DNA from: a virus
Virus record (IMG/VR): IMGVR_UViG_3300020185_000013
Coordinates: 62,001-126,000 of that record
Direction: 5' to 3' (one strand)
DNA: 64,000 bases
A program made the translations under genes and the position numbers. The notes below the pieces were generated by a model. It searched no databases and was not told where the DNA came from. It saw only the letters and a list, made by a program, of their open reading frames with translations. Below are positions 7,381 through 15,640 of the stretch, piece by piece; position 1 is the stretch's first letter, and each line of letters starts with the position of its first letter.

Positions 7381-9219
7381 ATGGCGCTACAAAACTTAAA
7401 GACATATTATAGCGAGTCAAATACTAATGACTTTCAAGCGATGCTTAAACTTCCATGTGTTGTTACTGAGAAGTTACAAGCGTCGTCTTTTCATGTTCAA
7501 TCAACAGTAGAAGGCTACAATTACTTCAAGAGTGGAAGTAAAAAGCCAATGAATGCAGTCGATAGAACAATCGTAAAATACTACGAATCGGCAATTAGCC
7601 ACTTTGATTCAATCAGTGAAGATAACAAAGAGGAAATGCCAAAAGACTGGAAGTTTGGATTTGACTATATGATAGATTCAAAAACGGTAAATATCAAATA
7701 CGATAGAATACCAAAGAACAACTTAATGTTAACACACATTCAAGTTTTAAATCCAGCAGATCATTCTCTTATTAAAAAGGTAATTAGAGACCCAAAGATT
7801 CTTAATAAATGGGCTGATGTACTAGAGGTACAAAGACCACAGGTTCTATTTAGTGGAAGTTTAAATGAGTTCCAAAGAGAACAACTTTCTGAATTAATGG
7901 CTCTATCAGATGCTGAGTATGTTAAAGTATTTGAAGATATTACATTCTCAAGAAAAATGTACAATATCTTTAACCCAGCAATGAACTCAACTGCGTTAAA
8001 TGAGGGTCTTGATGGAACTATTGATTCAATTGTGATTAACTTTTTTGATTCTACTTCAGTTAAGAACTTTAAGATTTGTGAAGATGTTGTAATCAAGAAA
8101 GAAGAAAGAGAACCATCTCATATGTACCAGCTTTCACTTCTAGATCTAGTTGAATATTTTACAACATATGATATTGAAAGCATCGAATTAAACGAAGAGA
8201 AAGCAGATCAAAGATACATTGAATTAATTTCTAAACTATTCAATGCATATGTTTCAGAAAACGCTACCAAATATGTTGGAGTAACATTTGATTCAGCTGA
8301 TTTTGCTTCTTCTCCAGAATTTAAACTTAACACTAAGTTTATTAAGAACGAGAAGACAATTGAGTATGTTTCAAATGAGGTTCTCGAGGAACTATATAAA
8401 ATAGCGCTTGGCTCTTTTAGAAAAAGAAGGGTTAAAGAAACACAGATCATTAATGCTGATCTAATGAGACAGATCAACGAGATTGTCGATAAGATCGATA
8501 ATTCGATTATGGCAAAAAGCAATGAAGCATCGGTTATGACATTCAAAACGTATTTACAAAACCAAGGACTAAAACACCAGGAGAGCCCAATTACTGAAGC
8601 TCTTAATGTTAAATATCCTGAACAACAGAAGCTAGTTAATATGTTTGTTGGTAGATTCCAACCATTTACACTAGGACATGCAAAGGTATTAGAAACGATC
8701 CATAAGCAAAATGGACATCCAGTTGTAATCTTCCTAATTAAGTCTAAAACTAAGAAGAAAGAAGATGCATTCTCTAGACCTTATGATGAGGACACTCAAA
8801 TTGAAATGCTAAATAAGTTAAAGTCAAAATATCCAATCGAAAAGGTTTATGTACTACCAACCGCAGGCATCGACCATCTATTTAATGCAATGAGAGCAGA
8901 TGGATATGAGCCTGTACTATGGGGTACTGGAACTGATAGACTTAAAACATATTCGCATCAAGTCGATAAACCAGTTTATAGAGAAGATTTAGGTGTTAGA
9001 ACTGATTTTGGTCTATTCGAAATTCCAAGAACTGGTAAAAACATTTCAGCAACTCAGGTTAGAAATGCGATGTTAGCTGGAGATGAGAAACTATTTAAGA
9101 AGTTAACCCCAAGCGAAATCCATGGAATGTATGATGAACTAAAGGCTAAGCTAGAAAAGTCGATGGCTGCTAATGAAGCATCACTACTGACGTTCAACGA
9201 GTTTATTAAGAATATATAA
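7381..9219 (+). CDS. Fusion: ligase-like nucleotidyltransferase domain + NMN-adenylyltransferase-like domain
   Basis: 612 residues with two enzymatic parts. Residues about 25-235 resemble a covalent nucleotidyltransferase: E30-K31 followed by L-Q-A-S-S-F (motif I-like, lacking the canonical DG), a motif III-like F-D-Y-M-I-D-S, E208-G-L-D-G with I-D-S-I-V-I (motif IV), and N-F-K-I (motif V). Residues about 417-595 form a cytidylyltransferase/NMNAT fold: G-R-F-Q-P-F-T-L-G-H (the [H/T]xGH motif) and I-S-A-T-Q-V-R-N-A-M (the ISxTxxR motif), typical of NadM/NadR-type enzymes making NAD from NMN and ATP. Linkers hold leader-like segments (MTFKTYLQNQ; LLTFNEFIKNI at the C-terminus). Joint presence suggests nucleotide or NAD-linked end chemistry; packaging is inferred from the cluster. 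Confidence 0.7.
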   Translation: MALQNLKTYYSESNTNDFQAMLKLPCVVTEKLQASSFHVQSTVEGYNYFKSGSKKPMNAVDRTIVKYYESAISHFDSISEDNKEEMPKDWKFGFDYMIDSKTVNIKYDRIPKNNLMLTHIQVLNPADHSLIKKVIRDPKILNKWADVLEVQRPQVLFSGSLNEFQREQLSELMALSDAEYVKVFEDITFSRKMYNIFNPAMNSTALNEGLDGTIDSIVINFFDSTSVKNFKICEDVVIKKEEREPSHMYQLSLLDLVEYFTTYDIESIELNEEKADQRYIELISKLFNAYVSENATKYVGVTFDSADFASSPEFKLNTKFIKNEKTIEYVSNEVLEELYKIALGSFRKRRVKETQIINADLMRQINEIVDKIDNSIMAKSNEASVMTFKTYLQNQGLKHQESPITEALNVKYPEQQKLVNMFVGRFQPFTLGHAKVLETIHKQNGHPVVIFLIKSKTKKKEDAFSRPYDEDTQIEMLNKLKSKYPIEKVYVLPTAGIDHLFNAMRADGYEPVLWGTGTDRLKTYSHQVDKPVYREDLGVRTDFGLFEIPRTGKNISATQVRNAMLAGDEKLFKKLTPSEIHGMYDELKAKLEKSMAANEASLLTFNEFIKNI

Positions 9220-9221
9220 AA
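9210..9221 (+). promoter_or_regulatory. Late-promoter-like motif GAATATATAAAA
   Basis: GAATATATAAAA overlaps the stop of the preceding gene and lies about 19 bases upstream of ATG 9240; a variant of the repeated late motif. Confidence 0.45.
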
Positions 9222-9239
9222 AAACAAATTTTATAAAAA

Positions 9240-11396
9240 ATGTCAAATTTTAACGACTTTATTAACAACTTAGACGAGTCTAGAAAGATTACTCTAAAGA
9301 GAAGATATACTGAAAACCATCCGGCAATTGAGGCTGGAAAGGTTGCAAGAGTCAGAAATAAAATGCTAGAAGCTATTGCTGATGGTAAGATTACTCAAGA
9401 AGAATTCAATGCAATCTTAAAAGAGTTTTCTACAGATTCTGGAAAATGGATGCGTAGAAACGCAAAATACTTCTCGGTATCTGAAGATGGTATTTCACTT
9501 TCAACCTTTGGTAAAAGAGCACTTTCATCAGTTACAGTAAATGAAAGCGAAGAAATTCTATTCGAAGCAACCGTCGAAATGGACGCAATGGATCCAGATA
9601 ACAAAGACTTCTTAAAGTTCTTAAAGAAGCATAGAGTTAAGATTATTAATAAAGAAATGGAAGGTCCAGGTGGTGGAACTCCAGTTATTACAATGCAAGG
9701 TAAAAGAAAGGATCTTGAGGCAGTATTAGCAGACGAAGAGTTTGGTTGGGCTGATCTAGATCTAGCAGAATATATTGAAGAATCAGTAGTTACTGAAAAC
9801 TATGAAGTGATCTATAGCGATGGTGTAAGTGCTATGAAAAAATTCAGAAGTGAAAAACAAGCTCTTGACTTCATGAAGCAAACCATTGCTTCTAACAAGA
9901 AATTAAGAGATATAGCAGTCTACAAACCGGGTATGCATTCAACTACTCAAACTGAATTAGTTGTTAAATTCTGGGGAGATGGTTCTTATTTAGATAATGT
10001 TTCTAAGAAGGATCCAGAATTAGCTGCTAAGAAATTAGAAGAATCAGTAGATGCTGATCATGTTGAAGAGGGTAGAGCATTTGTTGCAGCTGCTAGAAAG
10101 GCAAAAGATGAAGGCAAGGAAGAATTTGAATATGATGGCAAAACTTACCCAGTAACTATCAAAGAAGAAACAGAAACAGAAGATATAAAAATGGAAAACA
10201 AAAGAATGTTTGAATCATTTACTAATTTTGTAAATAATTTATCAGTGAACGAAGATGTATTCGCTGATTTAGAAGCTGCTATTTCAGACATGGACTTTGA
10301 TGCATATCAAAACCTAGCATTTGAATTTGGAGTAGACGATGGAGATCCAAACCAAATGATGGATTTTATTTACAATGAGCTTGACAAGAAGGGAGCTAAA
10401 CTACTAATTAAGAACATTAATAAAGGAGTTTATGAATCTGTAGTTAACGAGGCATTTAGTTCAATGAAACTACAGTCAATCTTAACAAGTGCAGGTTCTA
10501 TGCCAAAAGATTTTGCTAAGGCTTTTTACCAAATGGCTAAAATCCAATTAGATAAAGTTCAAGATGTTGATATTATCGAAATAGATCCAGAGCAGGCTAG
10601 AAAAGAAAAGAGAAAAAGCGCAGTATACCTATACTTCACAACAAATGAAAAACCAAACCCATATGCTGGTAGAAATTCTTGGGGAGTTACAACAATTCCA
10701 GGAAACACACTGCTTGGAGCAACTAATGGTTCAAACGAATGGCTAGCTACAGATTACGCAAGATCTTGGGGATCTGATAGAACAAAGACGTTATCTAAAA
10801 CTAAGAGAAATGACGGATCTGGTTTCGGAAAAAGTGCAGCTAATGATACTTGGGGTTCAGGTATTTCAAGTCTATCTAAAGTTGCTGAACTTGCTGATAG
10901 AGCATACGTTCTAGACTTAGATATTTTAAGAGCAAGATATTCATCAACCGCAAAAAGAGATGAAAGAACCGCTGCTAAAAAAGGAGCAACTGCGTTCCAG
11001 AGTGATAAGGACTTCAAGAAACAAAATCTTGACAGATACCATACTATTTTAGCAGACAGAGCAGCTTCAATGCCAGTAGACAAAGAGGTTCTAAAAGCAA
11101 TTGATGTAGTTACCTCTCAAATTAAAGATGGTTTAGCTACTGGTGAAAAAGGAAAGTATGGAGACGTTATTATTGGAAAGGATCCTAAAGGCCGCGAGGT
11201 TAAACTAAGAGATGCTTCTAACGTAATGCAAAATCTTCTTGATGACTTTAACAGATATGTAGATTACACTGAGCAAGCAAAGCGTGAGGAAGAGGCAGGT
11301 TATGGTAGCGATTACTATGCAAGAGAAGTGAAGAACTATGCTAAGTCAATTAAAGACAGAATCTCTAAGATTGAAAAAATGGATTACGTTTGGTAA
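9240..11396 (+). CDS. Large multi-module probable internal virion protein
   Basis: 718 residues, no overall family recognised. N-terminus MSNFNDFINNLDES is leader-like. Residues about 278-312 contain G-K-E-E-F-E-Y-D-G-K-T-Y-P-V, the same block seen in the 4077 gene product. At residue 318 (base 10191) an internal Met begins MENKRMFESFTNFVNNLSVNE, a second leader-like sequence, so the gene looks like an in-frame fusion of two formerly separate internal-protein genes. Further x-x-E sites (for example Y-E-S-V-V-N-E-A) would allow multiple protease cuts. The C-terminal third (Y-F-T-T-N-E-K-P-N-P-Y, then long charged helices) is unrecognised. A late-promoter motif precedes it. Confidence 0.65.
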   Translation: MSNFNDFINNLDESRKITLKRRYTENHPAIEAGKVARVRNKMLEAIADGKITQEEFNAILKEFSTDSGKWMRRNAKYFSVSEDGISLSTFGKRALSSVTVNESEEILFEATVEMDAMDPDNKDFLKFLKKHRVKIINKEMEGPGGGTPVITMQGKRKDLEAVLADEEFGWADLDLAEYIEESVVTENYEVIYSDGVSAMKKFRSEKQALDFMKQTIASNKKLRDIAVYKPGMHSTTQTELVVKFWGDGSYLDNVSKKDPELAAKKLEESVDADHVEEGRAFVAAARKAKDEGKEEFEYDGKTYPVTIKEETETEDIKMENKRMFESFTNFVNNLSVNEDVFADLEAAISDMDFDAYQNLAFEFGVDDGDPNQMMDFIYNELDKKGAKLLIKNINKGVYESVVNEAFSSMKLQSILTSAGSMPKDFAKAFYQMAKIQLDKVQDVDIIEIDPEQARKEKRKSAVYLYFTTNEKPNPYAGRNSWGVTTIPGNTLLGATNGSNEWLATDYARSWGSDRTKTLSKTKRNDGSGFGKSAANDTWGSGISSLSKVAELADRAYVLDLDILRARYSSTAKRDERTAAKKGATAFQSDKDFKKQNLDRYHTILADRAASMPVDKEVLKAIDVVTSQIKDGLATGEKGKYGDVIIGKDPKGREVKLRDASNVMQNLLDDFNRYVDYTEQAKREEEAGYGSDYYAREVKNYAKSIKDRISKIEKMDYVW

Positions 11397-11415
11397 TCAA
11401 AAATAAAATAAAACG

Positions 11416-11733
11416 ATGAAACACGTACAATTATTTGAGCAGTTCGTAGATGGAACAAACTCAACAGTTAATGAAAATAAATACGCTAAAGCTGGCAAAT
11501 TAGGTTATAATGACCAATTCTTAGGAAGAAAATCTCTTTCTAAAACTTTAGCAGTAGACTTAGGTTTAAATCCAAACCACGAGTTTGGCGGTGGAGACTG
11601 GTTAGGTTTTGACTATGTATCACTTTATGCAACAGGTGGTAAAAAAGCAGGAACTATCTTAGATGACGCTTTAACAGGAAAGTACACTTACGACGAGTTA
11701 AAGGCTGCAGCTGCAGAATTCTTAGGACTATAA
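11416..11733 (+). CDS. Small protein with capsid-targeting-like leader (MKHVQLFEQF)
   Basis: 105 residues. The N-terminus MKHVQLFEQFVDG matches the shared leader at both protein and codon level. The rest (KLGYNDQFLGRKSLSKTLAVDLG, then a Gly-rich segment ending in a helix) is not recognised. It lies 19 bases after the previous gene and 6 bases before the next, consistent with one internal-protein transcription unit. Likely an internal head protein by context. Confidence 0.6.
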   Translation: MKHVQLFEQFVDGTNSTVNENKYAKAGKLGYNDQFLGRKSLSKTLAVDLGLNPNHEFGGGDWLGFDYVSLYATGGKKAGTILDDALTGKYTYDELKAAAAEFLGL

Positions 11734-11739
11734 TAAGTT

Positions 11740-12339
11740 ATGCCAAGTACATCTAAATCGCAACAAAGACTAATGGGAGTCGCATATGCTGTTAAATCTG
11801 GCGATATGCAAATCTCTGATGTTGATATGACATATAGAGATAAGGTAAAAGATCTTGTTGATGGTATGACACTCAAACAATTAAAAGATTTTGCAGAAAC
11901 TAAGCACGAAGGATTACCAGAAGTTGCAGAAAATATCACACCTGCTAACATCGGTGGAATGGGGCCAGTCATGCTCCCAACTTCATCAACAAATGGCTCT
12001 GGTGATGTTCCTGCAGGTCAAGGTGATGCGAAGCAAGAATATAAAAAGAAACGTAAAAAGATGAAATACGTAAAAACATTTGAATCTTTCTCTTCAGTCA
12101 ATGAAGAGTATATTGAACTTCCAAGTCTTGATGTACCTTCAACTGACCTAATCGAAGCATTTAAAGAGTGGTATAAAGATACTGCTGACAATTGGGAAGA
12201 ATTCAAAAACGACATGGCAGAAGATTCAGTTGATGAAGCTGCTAAGAATGCTCAAATGGAAATCTTAGCCTACCTTTCTAACGAGATGAATAACATTATT
12301 AGAGATAGAAAGTTTAAGGTTAGAATGGACCTTAAATAA
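11740..12339 (+). CDS. DUF3008-like protein fused to a second leader-bearing module
   Basis: 199 residues. Residues 1-60 (P-S-T-S-K-S-Q-Q-R-L-M-G-V at the start; L-K-D-F-A-E-T-K-H-E-G-L-P-E at the end) match the DUF3008 pattern of small phage and bacterial proteins of unknown role. Residues about 66-95 contain N-I-G-G-M-G-P-V-M-L-P and later G-S-G-D, a string also present in the major capsid protein N-terminal region. After a lysine run, an in-frame Met at base 12061 begins MKYVKTFESFSSVNEE, a second leader, so the C-terminal 93 residues may be a fused or separately initiated internal protein. Function unknown. Confidence 0.65.
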   Translation: MPSTSKSQQRLMGVAYAVKSGDMQISDVDMTYRDKVKDLVDGMTLKQLKDFAETKHEGLPEVAENITPANIGGMGPVMLPTSSTNGSGDVPAGQGDAKQEYKKKRKKMKYVKTFESFSSVNEEYIELPSLDVPSTDLIEAFKEWYKDTADNWEEFKNDMAEDSVDEAAKNAQMEILAYLSNEMNNIIRDRKFKVRMDLK

Positions 12340-12350
12340 AGAAACTAATT

Positions 12351-12881
12351 ATGAAACACATAAAATTATTCGAACAGTTTATCAACGAATCTCATTTTAC
12401 TGCAGGCGACAGCGTAGAATGTATTGATAGCGGAATGATCGGATCAGTTATTGGATCTACTGGAAATGGTGATGAAGAAATCTATATTGTCTCTATTAAT
12501 GGAGAAACTAAAGAGTATTCACCAGAAGAGCTAACACTGGTAGAGTCAGTACTTAATGAAATGGACTCAGAAGCTGCTTTACTTTTAGCAGATGAGGTTA
12601 GTGGTGAAGTATACACTGCAAAACTAAAAGGCAAATCAGCTACTATTAAAGCAACGACGACAACTAAAACTTGGGATGATGGTGTTCCAGTTCTAAAAGA
12701 TTTAGCTAGAGGCAGTGCAAAGTCAGTCAAGTTTGAACTATATCAAAGACCTTTTAAAGTGATTCATGACGTAGCTCACGATTGGTTCTACTTTACAGAT
12801 GGTGGAAAATGGTATGGTCTGCATAGTAATGATGGCTATTATGAACCAAGTGATTTACCATTTGAAATGACACTTGATTAA
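12351..12881 (+). CDS. Protein with canonical capsid-targeting-like leader (MKHIKLFEQFINE)
   Basis: 176 residues. The leader MKHIKLFEQFINES is close to the consensus, with a likely protease site after I-N-E. Residues about 15-60 (FTAGDSVECIDSGMIGSVIG, then EIYIVSINGETKEYSPEEL) look like a small beta-barrel of KOW/SH3 type. The C-terminal part (FKVIHDVAHDWFYFTDGGKWYGLH) is also beta-rich. It is the last gene of the internal-protein cluster and is followed by a strong terminator. Function unknown. Confidence 0.65.
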   Translation: MKHIKLFEQFINESHFTAGDSVECIDSGMIGSVIGSTGNGDEEIYIVSINGETKEYSPEELTLVESVLNEMDSEAALLLADEVSGEVYTAKLKGKSATIKATTTTKTWDDGVPVLKDLARGSAKSVKFELYQRPFKVIHDVAHDWFYFTDGGKWYGLHSNDGYYEPSDLPFEMTLD

Positions 12882-12903
12882 TTCACATTATTTAAAATAA
12901 TTT

Positions 12904-12933
12904 AAGCCGAGATTTTTTAGTCTCGGCTTTTTT
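12904..12933 (+). terminator. Intrinsic terminator of the internal-protein cluster
   Basis: Stem AAGCCGAGA (12904-12912) pairs perfectly with TCTCGGCTT (12921-12929) around an 8-base loop, followed by TTTTTT. Confidence 0.85.
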
Positions 12934-12944
12934 GTTTATATTAG
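12913..12944 (+). promoter_or_regulatory. Bacteroidetes-type promoter upstream of polymerase N-part
   Basis: TTTTTTAGTC within the terminator is followed after 14 bases by TATATTAG (12937-12944). The next gene starts at 13097, leaving a leader of about 145 bases. That leader holds a small TGAGA/TCTCA hairpin (near 13041-13054) and GGGTATATAAACAAC (13062-13076), but no ORF that I can support. Confidence 0.5.
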
Positions 12945-13061
12945 CTTAGGAAACAAGCGTGAACCTTCACATATAAGTAATGTACCCCTTGCCACAAATT
13001 ACAAAGCTACTCATATGGTAATCTCATATTTAGAGGCAAAGTGAGAAACTTCTCAAAAATC

Positions 13062-13076
13062 GGGTATATAAACAAC
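13062..13076 (+). promoter_or_regulatory. TATATAAACAAC motif before polymerase N-part
   Basis: GGGTATATAAACAAC lies 20 bases upstream of ATG 13097. TATATAAACAAC recurs at about 14527, just after this gene. It may be a late-type promoter variant. Confidence 0.3.
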
Positions 13077-13096
13077 ATAACTTTAAAAATAAGCGA

Positions 13097-14497
13097 ATGC
13101 TATTAGATATAGAACAAAAAGACCAAGAAATCATCGTCTCATATTACGATAAAGAAGGTAAAGTAGCATTTAAAAGATATCCAATCTCTCAGTTTGAAAA
13201 CTGGGTAGTCACTGAAGAAAAAGATAAGTGGAAAGACGGAACATTTAGAAACTGGGACGGTCGACCAATTAAAAGACAACGTGCCCGTAACTTCAACAAG
13301 TTCTCATTAGTGTATTTTATGGACTCTCTTCCTGAAAAAGATCAGGAAGAAATCTTTGCATTTAATATGCCAAAGACCTACTTTGTCGATATTGAGACTG
13401 AGATTGTTGATGGTTTCCCAAAAGCAGAAGAGGCAAAGAGTAGAATTCTTACCTTTTCGATTATCACACCTGATCGTAAGGCAATTGTGCTAGGTCTTGA
13501 TGATTTATCTAGCGAACAAATTAAGAAGATTGAAGATGACACACTGAAACACTTCAAGAAATACGATCAAGATTGGGAATTCAGTTACTATAAATTTAAG
13601 GACGAATACAATATGCTGTACACGTTCTTACATAAATTTATGCCAAAGTTCCCAATGATGACAGGTTGGAACTTTATTAACTATGACTGGCAATATATTG
13701 TTAATCGATGTAGGCGTTTACAAATTGACCTGACTGAAGTTGCGATCACTGGAGAACTTGATAAGACTGACTCAAGACCCCTACATATGGGTATTCTTGA
13801 TTATATGCAACTTTATGATAAGTATGACCGAAGTGTAAAAGTAAAAGAGTCAAATAAACTTGACTTTGTTGCTGGGCAGGTTCTTGACGTTGCAAAGATC
13901 AAGTATACGGGTGGTCTACAAGATTTATATGAGAATGACTTCCAAAAATACGTATTCTATAATGTAGTCGATTCTATTTTGGTATACTATATTGACCAAA
14001 AGCTAAAATCGATGGAAGTAATTATGACATTGGCAACTATTACAAAAATGCCATTGTATAAAGCAGCTTCTCCAGTTGCTGTAACCGAAGCATTGATGGC
14101 CCGTAAAATGGCTGAAATGAATCGTAAAATTGGAGTTGACTATAATCAAGAGGATAACAAAAAAGACGGCAAGTACGCAGGTGCATTTGTAAAACAACCA
14201 TTAGTTGGTTACTATTCTGGTGTAAGTGCATTTGACTTTGCGTCACTATATCCTTCAGTAATGAGACAATTTAACATCTCACCAGATGCTTACGTTGACC
14301 TTATTCCAGAGAATGAAATTGAAGAGCGTCGTAAAAACATAGATGAAATTGTTTGTGAAAATGGTGTAGTATATAAGAAAGAAGATTCGATCTTGAAAAA
14401 GATTCTTAGCGATTTATACGCACAGAGGAAACAATATAAGTCTATATCATATGATTATTATGAAAAGGCTCATGAACTTAAAAAAATATTTAAGTAA
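13097..14497 (+). CDS. 43A: DNA polymerase, N-terminal part (exonuclease and palm motif A)
   Basis: 466 residues, the first half of a T4 gp43-type family B polymerase. Proofreading exonuclease motifs are present: ExoI F-V-D-I-E-T (near 92-97), ExoII G-W-N-F-I-N-Y-D, and ExoIII Y-N-V-V-D-S. Polymerase motif A D-F-A-S-L-Y-P-S follows, and the protein stops in the fingers after Q-R-K-Q-Y-K. Motifs B and C are missing here and lie in the separate gene at 18376. The break is in the loop/helix region between motifs A and B, so the two chains could reassemble. Split gene 43 is known in Aeromonas T4-like phages 25 and 44RR. Confidence 0.9.
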   Translation: MLLDIEQKDQEIIVSYYDKEGKVAFKRYPISQFENWVVTEEKDKWKDGTFRNWDGRPIKRQRARNFNKFSLVYFMDSLPEKDQEEIFAFNMPKTYFVDIETEIVDGFPKAEEAKSRILTFSIITPDRKAIVLGLDDLSSEQIKKIEDDTLKHFKKYDQDWEFSYYKFKDEYNMLYTFLHKFMPKFPMMTGWNFINYDWQYIVNRCRRLQIDLTEVAITGELDKTDSRPLHMGILDYMQLYDKYDRSVKVKESNKLDFVAGQVLDVAKIKYTGGLQDLYENDFQKYVFYNVVDSILVYYIDQKLKSMEVIMTLATITKMPLYKAASPVAVTEALMARKMAEMNRKIGVDYNQEDNKKDGKYAGAFVKQPLVGYYSGVSAFDFASLYPSVMRQFNISPDAYVDLIPENEIEERRKNIDEIVCENGVVYKKEDSILKKILSDLYAQRKQYKSISYDYYEKAHELKKIFK

Positions 14498-14522
14498 CCA
14501 GGACCCAAACTTGTTGGATAGC

Positions 14523-14534
14523 AGAATATATAAA
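14523..14534 (+). promoter_or_regulatory. Late-promoter-like GAATATATAAAC after polymerase N-part
   Basis: GAATATATAAAC sits in the 121-base gap between the polymerase N-part and nrdB, upstream of the terminator at 14561, so what it would transcribe is unclear. Confidence 0.25.
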
Positions 14535-14560
14535 CAACTAGCTGGTAAAATCCAACAATC

Positions 14561-14590
14561 AAAAGGTCTAATTCACTTTAGACCTTTTTT
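14561..14590 (+). terminator. Intrinsic terminator after polymerase N-part
   Basis: Stem AAAAGGTCTA (14561-14570) / TAGACCTTTT (14579-14588) with an 8-base loop and a following T run. Confidence 0.8.
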
Positions 14591-14615
14591 AGTCTAAAAA
14601 ATAAGGTAATATTAG
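14585..14615 (+). promoter_or_regulatory. Bacteroidetes-type promoter for nrdB
   Basis: TTTTTTAGTC from the terminator tail is followed after 13 bases by AATATTAG (14608-14615). The ATG of nrdB begins 4 bases further on (14619), which implies a leaderless transcript. Confidence 0.5.
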
Positions 14616-14618
14616 AAT

Positions 14619-15623
14619 ATGTCACTATTTGAAGAACGAATTGAATTTAAACCATTTGAGTACCCGGTATACTACACCGAAGGTTGGCTCAAACAAGCAC
14701 AAGCATTTTGGTTACACACTGAAATCTCAATGCAAGGAGATGTTAAAGATTGGAATGAAAGATTAGAAGAACACGAAAAGAATTTAGTAGGAAATATATT
14801 ATTAGGATTTGCTCAAACAGAATGTGCAGTTTCAGATTACTGGACTGGTATGGTTACTAACTGGTTTCCAAAGCATGAAATTAAGCAAATGGCAATGATG
14901 TTTGGTTCACAAGAAACCATTCACGCAACGGCATATTCATACCTAAATGAAACACTAGGATTAGAAGACTTTACAGCGTTTCTACATGAACCAGCAACTG
15001 CTGATAAATTTGAACACTTAACTTCAGTTGAAGCTGATTGGTCTTATGAAGATTTAGCATCAAGTTCAGAAGCTAGAAAGCAGGTAGCTAGATCACTGGC
15101 AATCTTCTCTGCTTTTGCCGAAGGAGTTTCACTATATTCATCATTTGCAGTTTTATATTCATTCCAGATGCGTAACCTTCTTAAGGGGATTGGTCAGCAA
15201 ATGAAATGGTCAGTTCGTGATGAATCACTACACAGCAGAATGGGATGTCAATTATTCCGTCATATGTGTGAAGAATATACTGAACTAAAAGAAGAGGTAA
15301 GGGACGATGTTGTACGTGCTGCTGAATTAATGGTCGAAATGGAACATAACTTTATTAATAAAATGTTTGAAATGGGAGACCTTGAAAACATGAAGGCAGA
15401 AGACCTTAAACATTTTATCGTTAAAAGAGCAAATGAAAAGATTGCTGAACTAGGTTACAGTGATGGACCATTTATGAAGTACGATGAAGATAAAGCATCT
15501 GAACTTGATTGGTTCTACCACTTAACTGGAGGAACAACACACACTGACTTTTTTGCAATTAGACCGACTGATTACTCAAAAGCAGGAGAAGACGAAAACT
15601 GGGACGAAGACGATATCTTTTAA
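14619..15623 (+). CDS. nrdB: Ribonucleotide reductase class I, beta subunit
   Basis: 334 residues. Generates the radical used by NrdA to reduce ribonucleotides to deoxyribonucleotides for phage DNA synthesis. Predicted metal ligands are E68, E99, H102, E168, E202 and H205 (Q-T-E, E-T-I-H, F-A-E-G, D-E-S-L-H). Y106, four residues after H102, sits at the radical tyrosine position (Y122 of E. coli NrdB). The first ligand is Glu where E. coli has Asp. The gene is followed 17 bases later by nrdA; the pair is inserted between the halves of the DNA polymerase. The C-terminus is acidic (DENWDEDDIF), suited to docking NrdA. Confidence 0.93.
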   Translation: MSLFEERIEFKPFEYPVYYTEGWLKQAQAFWLHTEISMQGDVKDWNERLEEHEKNLVGNILLGFAQTECAVSDYWTGMVTNWFPKHEIKQMAMMFGSQETIHATAYSYLNETLGLEDFTAFLHEPATADKFEHLTSVEADWSYEDLASSSEARKQVARSLAIFSAFAEGVSLYSSFAVLYSFQMRNLLKGIGQQMKWSVRDESLHSRMGCQLFRHMCEEYTELKEEVRDDVVRAAELMVEMEHNFINKMFEMGDLENMKAEDLKHFIVKRANEKIAELGYSDGPFMKYDEDKASELDWFYHLTGGTTHTDFFAIRPTDYSKAGEDENWDEDDIF

Positions 15624-15640
15624 TCCCCAACACTATTTAA

